Assembly: GCA_018374355.1 (NCBI GenBank) | Contig: JAHAFI010000045.1 | Coordinates: 1-19,627, forward strand | DNA from: Clostridiales bacterium | Lineage (GTDB): Bacteria; Bacillota; Clostridia; Lachnospirales; Lachnospiraceae | Direction of reading: 5' to 3' | DNA length: 19,627 bases | In this document: in pieces, positions 6,342 through 13,937 of the stretch | How positions within the stretch are numbered: the stretch's first letter is position 1 | How the letters are laid out: each line of letters opens with the position of its first letter | Position numbers and translations under genes: made by a program | Notes under the pieces: model-generated | The model's database searches: none | Seen by the model: the letters and a program-made list of their open reading frames with translations, nothing else | What the model was told of the DNA's origin: nothing

Positions 6342-6940
6342 TGCTGTTTACGGACAGGGAAATTTATGAAATTTTTGTGACGTACGTTACCAGAGACAGT
6401 TCTTCCGACGATGAATCCGTGAATAAAGCAAATGTAGGTTTGCAGAAACTTGCAATTTTGCCAGTCAGTGTATTGTATGGTGAGGAGGGCATGTACGGCA
6501 GCAGCGCTGAACAAATTTATCAGGAAATTGCTGAAGTCGAAGGGATTTTTCTGAAGGAACCGGAAACAGCCTCCCGGGATAAAAAATATGAGGGAAAATC
6601 CTATACAGGTTATAGCATAGCATACTTACAGGAGGTTTTGTATGACGGTGCTGTAAGAAGTGGCTGTGAGAGCTTTATGGATGCTTTGGATTCTGCCGGA
6701 TTTCAGGGGGACATTGCAGAACTGGAAACCCTGTATTCTGCACCGGAAGAGTCTGACAATCCGGATGAAGAGGAAAAACTGCGGAAGGAGATATACGAAG
6801 CAGGATATAACAGAATCGTAACGGATGAAGAAGGAACGACATATTTTGCAGAGACAAAACGGGGGGAAGATGAGAGGGAACAGGTGAGCAGAATTGCAGA
6901 TAGGGAGTTGAATGTTTTGTATCGGGAGGAAACGCAATGA
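6341..6940 (+). CDS. 3' part of the frameshifted lipoprotein-like gene
   Basis: An acidic, hydrophilic stretch of 199 residues with no family recognised. If independent, it would start at GTG 6341 overlapping the upstream TAG by one base, but no usable ribosome site precedes it (AGAGG is over 20 bases away). The same frame is open back through the A6 tract into sensible protein sequence. I therefore read it as the downstream half of one gene rather than a second gene. Its stop overlaps the next ATG by 4 bases (6937-6940), so the two products are translationally coupled and probably work together. Programmed -1 slippage on AAAAAA is possible but less likely than an indel or a sequencing error. 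Confidence 0.5.
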   Translation: MLFTDREIYEIFVTYVTRDSSSDDESVNKANVGLQKLAILPVSVLYGEEGMYGSSAEQIYQEIAEVEGIFLKEPETASRDKKYEGKSYTGYSIAYLQEVLYDGAVRSGCESFMDALDSAGFQGDIAELETLYSAPEESDNPDEEEKLRKEIYEAGYNRIVTDEEGTTYFAETKRGEDEREQVSRIADRELNVLYREETQ

Positions 6941-7950
6941 CAGAATGGAAAGTTTGTTTTGAAAAAAGTTTCTGGGGAAACAGAGGACATGGCTGTGCAG
7001 GAAAAGAAATTTCCATTGGAAAATCCTTCCTTTGGGATAAAGAGGAGTGGCTGGTTTTGTCGGCCTACGTCTGTAAAGCAGGTCTGGTTCTGGACATCTG
7101 CAAAAAGATACCGGAAAGACGGATTCAGGAATTTATAGAAAAATGGAATCTGTCGGCTGAAGATGATGACAGCAGATTTAGCGAAGATATAAGAATTCAA
7201 ATCGAGAATGACAATCCGCTGAATACCCAATTTCGTACAAAACTTACCGTAAATGGAACCCATCTGCAGCGCAGTTGTGCTTACGGAACAACTTGGAACC
7301 CGTGCCTGAAAGAAAAAGGAGAAAGTGAAAAAAATATAATAGAGCATTATGGGCTGGACCCATCCTTTGGCTGGAGTATTCACAGAATTTCATTTCCATG
7401 GAAAACGAAGAAACAGCCGGAGAGCATAGAAACACTGGAACTTTTTGCAGAGCAGGAAATGCAGGAAATTCCGGGTCCCCATTTTCGGGTGAAAGGGAAG
7501 GGAGACAGTTTTTCCTTTACCCATCCTATAACGGGAACAGACTACACTTTGACAGTGCAGCAGTATGAGCCGCAGAAGCAGGATTTCAAACAGGAACGAT
7601 ATAAAAAATATGAGTTTCCCTCACATTACTATTTGATGGGCTATACCCTTTCGCCTGAGCTTTCGGATGATCATTTTTTCATGGCGGATTGTGTGAAAAG
7701 CGATCCTCCTGTGGAGAAGAAATTTCAAGAAGATGAGGGAAGGGTAAAGAAAAATCTGGCGGTGGCTGCGATTATCGGCGGTGCAGACGGTCCCACCGTG
7801 ATAACTTTGGTTGGGAAAAAGGAAAAACAGCCGATGCATATGGCGTGTTCCGCACTGCATTTTCAGAAAGCGGAGGACGTGGAGTGGAGAATTGTTTTCA
7901 GGGAGAAAAACAGAGAGGATATTACTGTAAGGCTGCTGCCGGAGGAATAA
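6937..7950 (+). CDS. Unknown soluble protein with IIGGADGPT signature
   Basis: A 337-residue protein with no signal peptide and no membrane helix. Most of it is unrecognised, with many aromatic and charged residues and an apparent beta-rich middle. Residues 279-287 read IIGGADGPT, embedded in LAVAAIIGGADGPTVITLVG. This is a hallmark of the membrane beta subunits of Na+-translocating decarboxylases (OadB/GcdB), but here it stands alone in a soluble context. I do not call it a decarboxylase. The ATGA overlap with the preceding lipoprotein-like gene suggests a joint function. The role is unknown. Similar motif-bearing soluble proteins are, from memory, sometimes misannotated as decarboxylase subunits. 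Confidence 0.65.
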   Translation: MTEWKVCFEKSFWGNRGHGCAGKEISIGKSFLWDKEEWLVLSAYVCKAGLVLDICKKIPERRIQEFIEKWNLSAEDDDSRFSEDIRIQIENDNPLNTQFRTKLTVNGTHLQRSCAYGTTWNPCLKEKGESEKNIIEHYGLDPSFGWSIHRISFPWKTKKQPESIETLELFAEQEMQEIPGPHFRVKGKGDSFSFTHPITGTDYTLTVQQYEPQKQDFKQERYKKYEFPSHYYLMGYTLSPELSDDHFFMADCVKSDPPVEKKFQEDEGRVKKNLAVAAIIGGADGPTVITLVGKKEKQPMHMACSALHFQKAEDVEWRIVFREKNREDITVRLLPEE

Positions 7951-7991
7951 ACGCCGAAGCCGGGGCATCTGATAAAAACAGAAAGGATTAG

Positions 7992-8747
7992 ATGATCATG
8001 ATTCTATATTATACAGGAACCGGAAACAGCGAATATGTGGCAAAAAGAATTGCAGAGGCAGTTCACGATGAATACAGGAACCTTTTTGACAGGCTGCAAA
8101 AGAAAGATATCAGCCCTATCCATTCAGAAAAACCATTTGTCATTGTCACCCCAACCTATGGCTGGCAGATACCCCATCTCTTACGAGACTGGCTGAAACA
8201 GGTTTCTCTGACAGGCAGTGAGGATATCTATTTTGTCATGACCTGCGGAGGAGAGATTGGCAATGCTGCAAAATATCTTATCAGACTTTGCAGACAGATT
8301 GGTATGAACTACAAGGGCTGCGGGGAAATTATCATGCCTGAAAATTATATTGCGCTTTTTGATGCGCCAGATGAAACGGAAGCCAGAAGAATCATCAGCA
8401 GGGCAGACCCGATTATCAAACAAATTGCAAAAATCATTGGTGAGGGGAAAGATATTCCGGATAAAAAGACCGGGGTCATAGATAAAATGAAAAGCAGCAT
8501 TGTCAATCCGGTATATTATCCCACAGTAATCCATGCAAAAAAATTTTACGCAACAAAGGCTTGTGTGGGATGCGGAAAATGTGTGGAGGTCTGCGTGATG
8601 AATAATATCCGGCTTGATGATGGAAAACCAAAGTGGGACGATCACTGCACCCATTGTATGGCCTGTATCTGCGGCTGTCCTTTAAAGGCGATTGAATATG
8701 GAAACGCCAGCAAGGGAAAACCCAGATACCAGTGCCCTGAAAAATAA
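7992..8747 (+). CDS. EFR1-type flavodoxin/ferredoxin fusion protein
   Basis: A 251-residue redox protein. The N-terminal flavodoxin-like domain has the FMN phosphate loop YYTGTGNSEYVA (6-17). The C-terminal domain carries two [4Fe-4S] motifs: C191-x2-C194-x2-C197-x3-C201 and C219-x2-C222-x2-C225-x3-C229-P. The combination matches the EFR1 family of clostridial electron carriers. It should be cytosolic and pass electrons from a reductase or pyruvate oxidation to an unidentified acceptor. AAAGGA precedes ATG 7992, and a second ATG two codons later is also possible. It lies 41 bases after the previous gene and 20 bases before the kinase gene. Confidence 0.9.
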   Translation: MIMILYYTGTGNSEYVAKRIAEAVHDEYRNLFDRLQKKDISPIHSEKPFVIVTPTYGWQIPHLLRDWLKQVSLTGSEDIYFVMTCGGEIGNAAKYLIRLCRQIGMNYKGCGEIIMPENYIALFDAPDETEARRIISRADPIIKQIAKIIGEGKDIPDKKTGVIDKMKSSIVNPVYYPTVIHAKKFYATKACVGCGKCVEVCVMNNIRLDDGKPKWDDHCTHCMACICGCPLKAIEYGNASKGKPRYQCPEK

Positions 8748-8767
8748 GCGTATCAGGAGGGAAAGAG

Positions 8768-9244
8768 ATGGCAACGCTTCATTTAATGATTGGTTTGCCG
8801 GGCAGCGGAAAGACAACGGAAGCCATGAGGTTGGAAAAAGAATACCATGCCTTACGTCTGACACCGGATGAGTGGCATTTGCACTTGTTCGGAAATGATT
8901 TTACAGACAGCGGGGAAAATACGGAACATGATATCCGTCATACAAAAATAGAGGAACTGATGTGGGAAACAGCAGAAAAGCTTCTGGTTCTCGGCGTTGA
9001 TGTTATTCTTGATTTTGGCTGCTGGGCGAAGGAAGAACGGGATGAATTCCGAAGAAAAGCTCATAAAGCCGGGGCAGATTTCAAACTTCACTATATGGAG
9101 TGCTCCAAAGAAGAGCTTTGGAAACGGCTAAAGGAACGGAACAAACGGGTGGGAGTGGATTCGGTTTTCTCCATTACCAGAGAAAATCTTGAAGAGTGGA
9201 GTGAAATCTTTCAGCCGCCGACGAAAGAAGAGTTGGAAGAATAG
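8768..9244 (+). CDS. Small AAA_33-type P-loop kinase
   Basis: A 158-residue P-loop protein. Walker A is G9-x4-G14-K15-T16 (GLPGSGKTT) almost at the N terminus. It is followed by a TPDEWH segment, a second acidic strand (VILDFGCWAKEERDEFRR) and an Arg-rich lid (KRLKERNKR). This layout matches the AAA_33 group of small kinases, which includes polynucleotide-kinase-like and zeta-toxin-like enzymes. The substrate is unknown. CAGGAGGGAAAG precedes ATG 8768. It is the last plus-strand gene before the terminator at 9249. It is the second small kinase in this block beside the chloramphenicol-phosphotransferase-like one, but not closely similar to it. Confidence 0.8.
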   Translation: MATLHLMIGLPGSGKTTEAMRLEKEYHALRLTPDEWHLHLFGNDFTDSGENTEHDIRHTKIEELMWETAEKLLVLGVDVILDFGCWAKEERDEFRRKAHKAGADFKLHYMECSKEELWKRLKERNKRVGVDSVFSITRENLEEWSEIFQPPTKEELEE

Positions 9245-9248
9245 AGTG

Positions 9249-9307
9249 TCTGTTTCCCTATAAAACTCTAACGAAAGAAGAATTTTACAGGGAAACAGAG
9301 ATTTTTA
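9249..9307 (+). terminator. Long-stem intrinsic terminator between convergent genes
   Basis: A 17-bp stem pairs 9249-9265 (TCTGTTTCCCTATAAAA) with 9283-9299, with one A-C mismatch and a 17-base loop, followed by GATTTTTA. It lies five bases after the kinase stop and before the 3' end of the minus-strand group. It may also stop transcription from the other side, though the T run on that strand is poor. Confidence 0.8.
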
Positions 9308-9324
9308 CTTCTTTTTCCTGTAAA

Positions 9325-9780
9325 TTATTCAATGATGCCATATAAAAAAGCATTCAGAATATTTTGCGGAGCATCATAATAGAAACTGCTGTTATAATCA
9401 TCTAATTTGTCGCTGACAAAGGAATTGTAAGCTGCGAATAAAGCATCCACCATATCCATTTGCTTTTTTTCGGAGATACCGAGAATTAGTCTTTTGTAGA
9501 CTTTTCCCATATCCCAATGGCTGGGCACAGCATATTTGGCAGAAGAGACATTGTCGAAGGTTCCGGGTATAATATTGAACTGTCTGATGAAGTCATCACT
9601 GACACGATCTATATTGTCGCTGTGGTAGACATCTGCTAATTGGTAGATTTTGGTAATGGCAGATTTTCCGAGAGCATTGACAACAACAGCCCGTTTGTTT
9701 TTGGTTTTTCGGGCAATATACTCAATGAGACTGCAGGTAAAAAAAAGGTCATTTTCTTTGCGGGGTTCTCTTCCTGTCAT
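9325..9780 (-). CDS. DUF3791-like protein, partner of the DUF3990 gene
   Basis: A 151-residue acidic/helical protein. Residues 11-70 (LFFTCSLIEYIARKTKNKRA to DDFIRQFNI) resemble the short DUF3791 domain. The rest contains a segment beginning YAVPSHWDMGKVYKRLI that I cannot place. The start ATG overlaps the stop of the DUF3990-like gene by four bases (ATGA at 9780-9777), so it is translated by coupling. DUF3791 and DUF3990 genes commonly neighbour each other in clostridia, from memory. The predicted role is antitoxin or accessory partner to the upstream putative ADP-ribosyltransferase. The function is not established. Confidence 0.65.
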   Translation of the reverse strand: MTGREPRKENDLFFTCSLIEYIARKTKNKRAVVVNALGKSAITKIYQLADVYHSDNIDRVSDDFIRQFNIIPGTFDNVSSAKYAVPSHWDMGKVYKRLILGISEKKQMDMVDALFAAYNSFVSDKLDDYNSSFYYDAPQNILNAFLYGIIE

Positions 9781-10244
9781 GCGTCACGCACCTCCTCGCT
9801 CGTTACATATTCCAGACATCTTAATGCATCAGGAGAACAGAAGTTAATTTGATGTGTGGGATATTTGAATCTGGCCATTGACCAGAATTGCTCTCTGGTA
9901 ATAATGCCGTCTATATAATCCGAGATATAATTATAAATTTGGTCATTCGCCATAGCGCCAATGACAATATCGTAATTATGCGGTTTTCCATGGCGGCAGG
10001 CAATGATAAAATCAAGCCATTCCTCCGTCATTTCCCGGAACTCCAGTATTTTCAAATTTGTGTTCAGACGAACCGTATAGGTACAAACGATGGGGGTGTC
10101 ATATCTTTTGGCCCAGCGTTCTGCCTGCTCACGGAGAATAGTACAATAAAATCCCGGACCAAAATCTTTTGTATTTCTTCCGGTAATGATTACAGGGTGT
10201 ATCACAGAAGTATATGTGCCGTGGAATACAGTCATTTTTCCCAT
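9777..10244 (-). CDS. DUF3990-like protein, putative ADP-ribosyltransferase-fold toxin
   Basis: A 155-residue protein. The N terminus reads VFHGTYTSV, then FGPGFYCT (28-35) and EQAERWA (39-45). This is the pattern of DUF3990, which I recall as belonging to the ADP-ribosyltransferase clan. H8-G9-T10 and G31-F32-Y33 would be NAD-binding elements. AGGAGG lies 7 bases before the ATG at 10244, and a near-consensus promoter lies just upstream. It is the first gene of a two-gene unit with the DUF3791-like gene. I infer a toxin-like NAD-dependent modifier; the target and the activity are unknown. A housekeeping role cannot be excluded. Confidence 0.7.
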   Translation of the reverse strand: MGKMTVFHGTYTSVIHPVIITGRNTKDFGPGFYCTILREQAERWAKRYDTPIVCTYTVRLNTNLKILEFREMTEEWLDFIIACRHGKPHNYDIVIGAMANDQIYNYISDYIDGIITREQFWSMARFKYPTHQINFCSPDALRCLEYVTSEEVRDA

Positions 10245-10276
10245 AGATAACCTCCTCGAATTATTTTCATGTAAGA

Positions 10277-10305
10277 ATTATACCAGAATTATTTGCACGC
10301 CACAA
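10277..10305 (-). promoter_or_regulatory. Promoter of the DUF3990/DUF3791 pair
   Basis: On the minus strand: TTGTGG (10305-10300), a 17-base spacer, then a perfect TATAAT (10282-10277). The start would be near 10270, giving a leader of about 26 bases with AGGAGG. The -35 and part of the spacer lie inside the last codons of the methyltransferase gene (stop at 10289), so the pair is separately expressed. Confidence 0.7.
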
Positions 10306-11047
10306 TCAAATAACGATGGATCAGTCCTTCCACAGCCCCATGCTGTTCCAAAAGTTCCTGCGCTTTTAAGAGACGTTCAAAGCATCTGTCCACCGAAAAA
10401 CCGGGAAATTCCCATTCAATGATGCGGGCAAACCATACGAGGGCGCCAATATCAAAAAAACGGATGGGACGGAAGGCTTCCTCTCCCTGCAAAATGGAGA
10501 ATCCCGCCATTTCAAACTGCTGTTTCTGGTCTGCAAGATTTAAGCCGGAAAAAGGTTTTGGTGTCCCGGGAAGCAGCAGTTCCACAAGTTCCCGGTCATT
10601 ATCCTCCCCTACCTGCTGGGTAACAAAAATCCCGCCTTTTTTCAGGAGCCGATACAATTCTGCAGGATCAAAATTTCCATGGCGGTTTATGATCAGATCA
10701 AAAGAATTGTCTGCAAAGGGAAGTCTGGTGTAGTCGGAGGCTTCCCGAAAATCAATGCCGAGAGGTAAAAGCTCTTTCCTGCACAGTATCACATTAGGCG
10801 GATACCCTTCTGTGGCGGAGGTAAGCTTGGGAGGATGGTTCAGAGAACGCAGGAATTCCCCGCCTCCGGTATCAATATCCAATAAAGTATTTTCCGTTTT
10901 TAAATAGGTCTGTACTATCTTTTTATAGTCCCATGGAAGATCTGTTTCTTCTGTATATCGATCATGAATATGGGAAAAATCCCATCCATGAATATGGGCC
11001 TCCAGTTCCTCAGATTTCCAAAGTTCTTTTAATAAAGTTCTGTTCAT
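10289..11047 (-). CDS. Class I SAM-dependent methyltransferase
   Basis: A 252-residue Rossmann-fold methyltransferase. Motif I is LLDIDTGGGEFL (55-66). The acidic motif II region follows near 80, then LPFADNSFDLIINRHGNFDP (motif IV), then LKKGGIFVTQQVGEDN (motif V/VI). It uses S-adenosylmethionine, and the substrate cannot be told. The general look is of UbiE/RlmA-type small-molecule or nucleic-acid methyltransferases. GGAG precedes the ATG at 11047. It is transcribed divergently from the NusG-II gene. No strong minus-strand promoter was recognised in the shared 145-base intergenic region. Confidence 0.85.
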   Translation of the reverse strand: MNRTLLKELWKSEELEAHIHGWDFSHIHDRYTEETDLPWDYKKIVQTYLKTENTLLDIDTGGGEFLRSLNHPPKLTSATEGYPPNVILCRKELLPLGIDFREASDYTRLPFADNSFDLIINRHGNFDPAELYRLLKKGGIFVTQQVGEDNDRELVELLLPGTPKPFSGLNLADQKQQFEMAGFSILQGEEAFRPIRFFDIGALVWFARIIEWEFPGFSVDRCFERLLKAQELLEQHGAVEGLIHRYLIVACK

Positions 11048-11133
11048 GATTAACTACTCCTTTTGCTTTTCGTTATCTGAATAAAAAAAGCATACCATAC
11101 TTTACAGGAAGTGACCAGTACATTCTTTCCCCG

Positions 11134-11162
11134 TTGAATTCTCTTCCGCAGTATGCTATGAT
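11134..11162 (+). promoter_or_regulatory. Promoter of the NusG-II/Gx genes
   Basis: TTGAAT (11134-11139), a 17-base spacer, then TATGAT (11157-11162), followed by AGAAGAGG and the start at 11193. It is a close sigma-A match in the divergent intergenic region. It may also feed ruvAB downstream, since no terminator is seen before them. Confidence 0.65.
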
Positions 11163-11192
11163 TACCTGAGAATTAGAAGAGGTAATTGTTTG

Positions 11193-11558
11193 ATGAAGAA
11201 AAAAGAGTATATTGCAGCAGCAGTCATTCTTTTCATAGCATTGGCTGTAGCTGCCGCAAACTATCTGTTCAACGGTGAAGCCCACAAACTTCAGATTACG
11301 ATGGACGGTGAGGTCTACGGAACTTATGCGTTAGATCAGAATCAGGAAATTAAAATCGGGGACACCAATGTCTGTGCCATCCGGGAGGGGCGTGTTTCCA
11401 TGACGGAAGCAGACTGTCCTGACCAGATCTGTGTGCATACGGCGGACATTTCCAAAGCAGGAGGCTCTATTGTATGTCTGCCTAACCGGATTGTTCTGGA
11501 AATTATTTCGGAAGACGGCAGTATGGTGCAGCCGGAAACGGACAGTATCAGTTCCTGA
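11193..11558 (+). CDS. NusG domain II membrane-anchored protein
   Basis: A 121-residue protein with a short basic N terminus, one hydrophobic helix (about 6-22), then an extracytoplasmic NusG-II-type domain. The domain carries the signature ADCPDQICVHTADIS and IVCLPNRIVLEI. The family is commonly found beside Gx/heptaprenyl-diphosphate-synthase-I-like membrane proteins, as here (16 bases downstream). Its precise biochemical role is not established. ATG 11193 is preferred, with AGAGG upstream. A TTG at 11190 would add one residue. Confidence 0.85.
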   Translation: MKKKEYIAAAVILFIALAVAAANYLFNGEAHKLQITMDGEVYGTYALDQNQEIKIGDTNVCAIREGRVSMTEADCPDQICVHTADISKAGGSIVCLPNRIVLEIISEDGSMVQPETDSISS

Positions 11559-11573
11559 AAGGTGGGGTAAGAG

Positions 11574-12074
11574 TTGAAAAAAAAATCGGCATATCTGGGG
11601 CTGCTTTGTGCCGCCGCTATGATTTTGGGCTACGTGGAATCCCTGTTTCCGGTGTTTGCCGGTGTGCCGGGGATGAAGCTGGGACTTCCCAATCTCGCTA
11701 TTGTGCTGGTGTTATATCTGTATTCATGGAAGGAGGCTCTGGCTGTGTCCGTGGTGCGAATTCTGGGAATCGGATTTCTTTTTGGAAATGCATTCAGCAT
11801 TGCATTCAGTCTGGCGGGCGCCATTGTCAGCCTGCTGGTGATGGAAATCGCCAGAAAATATCTGAAATTCAGCTGCACCGGAGTCAGTATGCTTGGGGGC
11901 GTGGCCCACAATGCAGGTCAGATTCTGGTAGCCATGGCAGTGGTGGAAAATATCCGGGTAGGGTATTATTTTTCGATTTTGGCAGTCACGGGACTGGTTA
12001 CAGGGATATTAATCGGAATTTTAAGCGCAGAGCTGATCAGACGCATACGGAAAGCCGTGCCGGAACTTGGATGA
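11574..12074 (+). CDS. Gx transporter family / heptaprenyl diphosphate synthase component I-like protein
   Basis: A 166-residue, very hydrophobic protein with five or so membrane helices. Sequence marks are GVPGMKLGLPNLAIVLVLY, FLFGNAFSIAFSLAGAI and GGVAHNAGQILVAM, typical of the Hpre_diP_synt_I family, whose members resemble ECF-type substrate-binding membrane components (Gx). The traditional name as a prenyl-synthase subunit is doubtful. A small-molecule uptake role is more consistent with the topology. The start is TTG 11574 after GGTGGGG. It is cotranscribed with the NusG-II gene. Confidence 0.85.
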   Translation: MKKKSAYLGLLCAAAMILGYVESLFPVFAGVPGMKLGLPNLAIVLVLYLYSWKEALAVSVVRILGIGFLFGNAFSIAFSLAGAIVSLLVMEIARKYLKFSCTGVSMLGGVAHNAGQILVAMAVVENIRVGYYFSILAVTGLVTGILIGILSAELIRRIRKAVPELG

Positions 12075-12211
12075 GAAAGTAAGTGAGGCATGGAAAAATA
12101 TGGAAACAGAAATGACTGTAGAAAGAGCAAAAACGGCGCATAGATAATAGATGCAAAATGTAAAGGCCGACAGAGAACGGCAGAAACAACATAAATAACA
12201 GGAGAAATTCA

Positions 12212-12823
12212 ATGATCGGATACATCAAAGGAATACTGGAAGAAGCAGATGAACAGAGTATTATTATCGACAACCAAGGAATCGGTTACCGGATTTTCGT
12301 TCCCGGTTCTGCATTTACCGGAAGCCTTCCGGTGGGGGCTGAGGTAAAGGTGTATACCTACCTGCATGTAAAGGAAGACGCCATGCAGCTTTACGGTTTC
12401 CTTACCAGAGACGATTTAAAAATATTTAAGCTGCTGTTGGGCGTAAATGGAATCGGACCGAAGGCGGGACTTGGAATCCTGTCTGCCCTTTCCGCGGATG
12501 AACTTCGTTTTGCGGTGCTGGCGGATGATGTGACCGCACTTTCCCGGGCACCGGGAATCGGAAAAAAGACCGCCCAGAAACTGATCCTCGAATTGAAGGA
12601 CAAGCTGGATCTGGAAGATGCATTTGAACAGAAGCTTGCAAACCAGCAGGAGAATGTTTTGCAGGTTCCGTCCTCCGATGACGGGGTAAGGGAAGCGGTT
12701 CAGGCACTGGTGGCGCTGGGATATCCCAATGCGGATGCGCTCCGGGCAGTTCGGAGAGTGGAGGGCGCAGATCAGATGGATGTGGAAGATATTCTGAAAG
12801 CGGCGCTGAAAAAAATGATATAA
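12212..12823 (+). CDS. ruvA: Holliday junction branch migration protein RuvA
   Basis: A 203-residue RuvA. Domain I is an OB fold opening MIGYIKGILEE. Domain II has two helix-hairpin-helix motifs, GVNGIGPKAG (77-86) and APGIGKKTAQ (113-122), which contact junction DNA. The mobile C-terminal domain III begins near 157 (DGVREAVQALVALGY) and binds RuvB. RuvA tetramers hold the four-way junction and load RuvB. CAGGAG precedes ATG 12212. ruvB follows after 29 bases. The 137 bases upstream (12075-12211) hold no gene or clear promoter. ruvC is not in the window. Confidence 0.97.
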   Translation: MIGYIKGILEEADEQSIIIDNQGIGYRIFVPGSAFTGSLPVGAEVKVYTYLHVKEDAMQLYGFLTRDDLKIFKLLLGVNGIGPKAGLGILSALSADELRFAVLADDVTALSRAPGIGKKTAQKLILELKDKLDLEDAFEQKLANQQENVLQVPSSDDGVREAVQALVALGYPNADALRAVRRVEGADQMDVEDILKAALKKMI

Positions 12824-12852
12824 TGGAGTTCATGATATAGCAGGGAGAGAAG

Positions 12853-13857
12853 ATGGAGAGAAGAATCATTACCACAGATATGATGGAGGAGGATATCCGC
12901 ATTGAAGGAAATCTGAGGCCACAGTATCTGGAGGATTACATAGGACAGGAAAAAGCAAAAAAAAATCTGAAAATCTATATCGAGGCGGCAAAACAGAGAA
13001 ATGATTCTCTGGATCACGTACTTTTTTACGGTCCGCCCGGTCTGGGAAAAACAACGCTGGCGGGAATCATTGCCAATGAGATGGGAGTACATATGAAAGT
13101 GACCTCCGGACCGGCGATTGAAAAGCCGGGTGAAATGGCGGCAATTTTAAATAATCTTCAGGCGGGAGATGTTCTGTTTGTAGATGAGATTCACCGCTTG
13201 AACCGTCAGGTGGAAGAGGTACTTTATCCGGCAATGGAAGATTTTGCTATTGACATTATGATTGGAAAGGGTGCGACAGCCCGTTCCATCCGTCTGGATC
13301 TCCCGCATTTTACTCTGGTGGGGGCAACTACGCGGGCAGGCCTTTTGACGGCTCCGTTAAGGGACCGTTTCGGTGTGATCCATCACCTGGAATTTTATAC
13401 GGAGCAGGAGCTTCAGACGATCATCCAGCATTCTGCAAAGGTTCTGGGCGTGGAGATTGATGCCCGGGGAGCGGCGGAGATGGCGAAGCGTTCCAGAGGA
13501 ACCCCTCGTCTGGCAAACCGTCTATTAAAACGTGTGAGGGATTTTGCTCAGGTGAAATACGATGGGAAGATTAATGAGGAAGTGGCGTCCTTTGCGCTGG
13601 ATCTTCTGGAGGTAGACCGGTTTGGTCTGGATCAGACAGACCGCTATATCCTGAATACGATTATTCACAAGTTTCAGGGAGGCCCGGTGGGGCTGGACAC
13701 CCTCGCGGCGGCGATTGGAGAGGATTCGGGAACCATCGAAGATGTGTATGAACCTTACCTGATCCAGCATGGATTTCTCAACCGGACACCCAGAGGAAGG
13801 GTGGCTACGGAACATGCCTATCACCATCTGGGATTGGAAATGGAAGAGGAAAGATAA
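12853..13857 (+). CDS. ruvB: Holliday junction branch migration ATPase RuvB
   Basis: A 334-residue AAA+ motor. Walker A is GPPGLGKTT (60-68), Walker B is LFVDEIH (108-114), sensor I is GATTRAG (157-163), and the arginine finger region is APLRDRFG. The C-terminal winged helix ends in TPRGRVATEHAYHHLG. RuvB hexamers pump DNA through the RuvA-bound junction using ATP. CAGGGAGAGAAG precedes ATG 12853. It forms the classical pair with ruvA, and its length is standard. Confidence 0.98.
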   Translation: MERRIITTDMMEEDIRIEGNLRPQYLEDYIGQEKAKKNLKIYIEAAKQRNDSLDHVLFYGPPGLGKTTLAGIIANEMGVHMKVTSGPAIEKPGEMAAILNNLQAGDVLFVDEIHRLNRQVEEVLYPAMEDFAIDIMIGKGATARSIRLDLPHFTLVGATTRAGLLTAPLRDRFGVIHHLEFYTEQELQTIIQHSAKVLGVEIDARGAAEMAKRSRGTPRLANRLLKRVRDFAQVKYDGKINEEVASFALDLLEVDRFGLDQTDRYILNTIIHKFQGGPVGLDTLAAAIGEDSGTIEDVYEPYLIQHGFLNRTPRGRVATEHAYHHLGLEMEEER

Positions 13858-13864
13858 AAAAAGG

Positions 13865-13892
13865 TTGTTTTTTGACTGATTTCGATTATAAT
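13865..13892 (+). promoter_or_regulatory. Promoter of zapA
   Basis: TTGTTT (13865-13870), a 16-base spacer, then a perfect TATAAT (13887-13892). Transcription would begin near 13899, upstream of GGAGG (13922-13926) and ATG 13938. This argues that the longer frame from TTG 13872 is not the translated start. Confidence 0.5.
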
Positions 13893-13937
13893 AAGAAGAG
13901 AATAACTGTTAGTTACGATATGGAGGAAGTGCCAGCA

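Noticed and set aside
6937..7950. Na+-translocating decarboxylase beta subunit
   Set aside because: Only the IIGGADGPT motif matches; there are no membrane helices and no alpha or gamma subunit genes nearby.
9640..9852. Plus-strand open frames over the DUF3791-like gene
   Set aside because: Short, opposite a better supported gene, and with no ribosome site.
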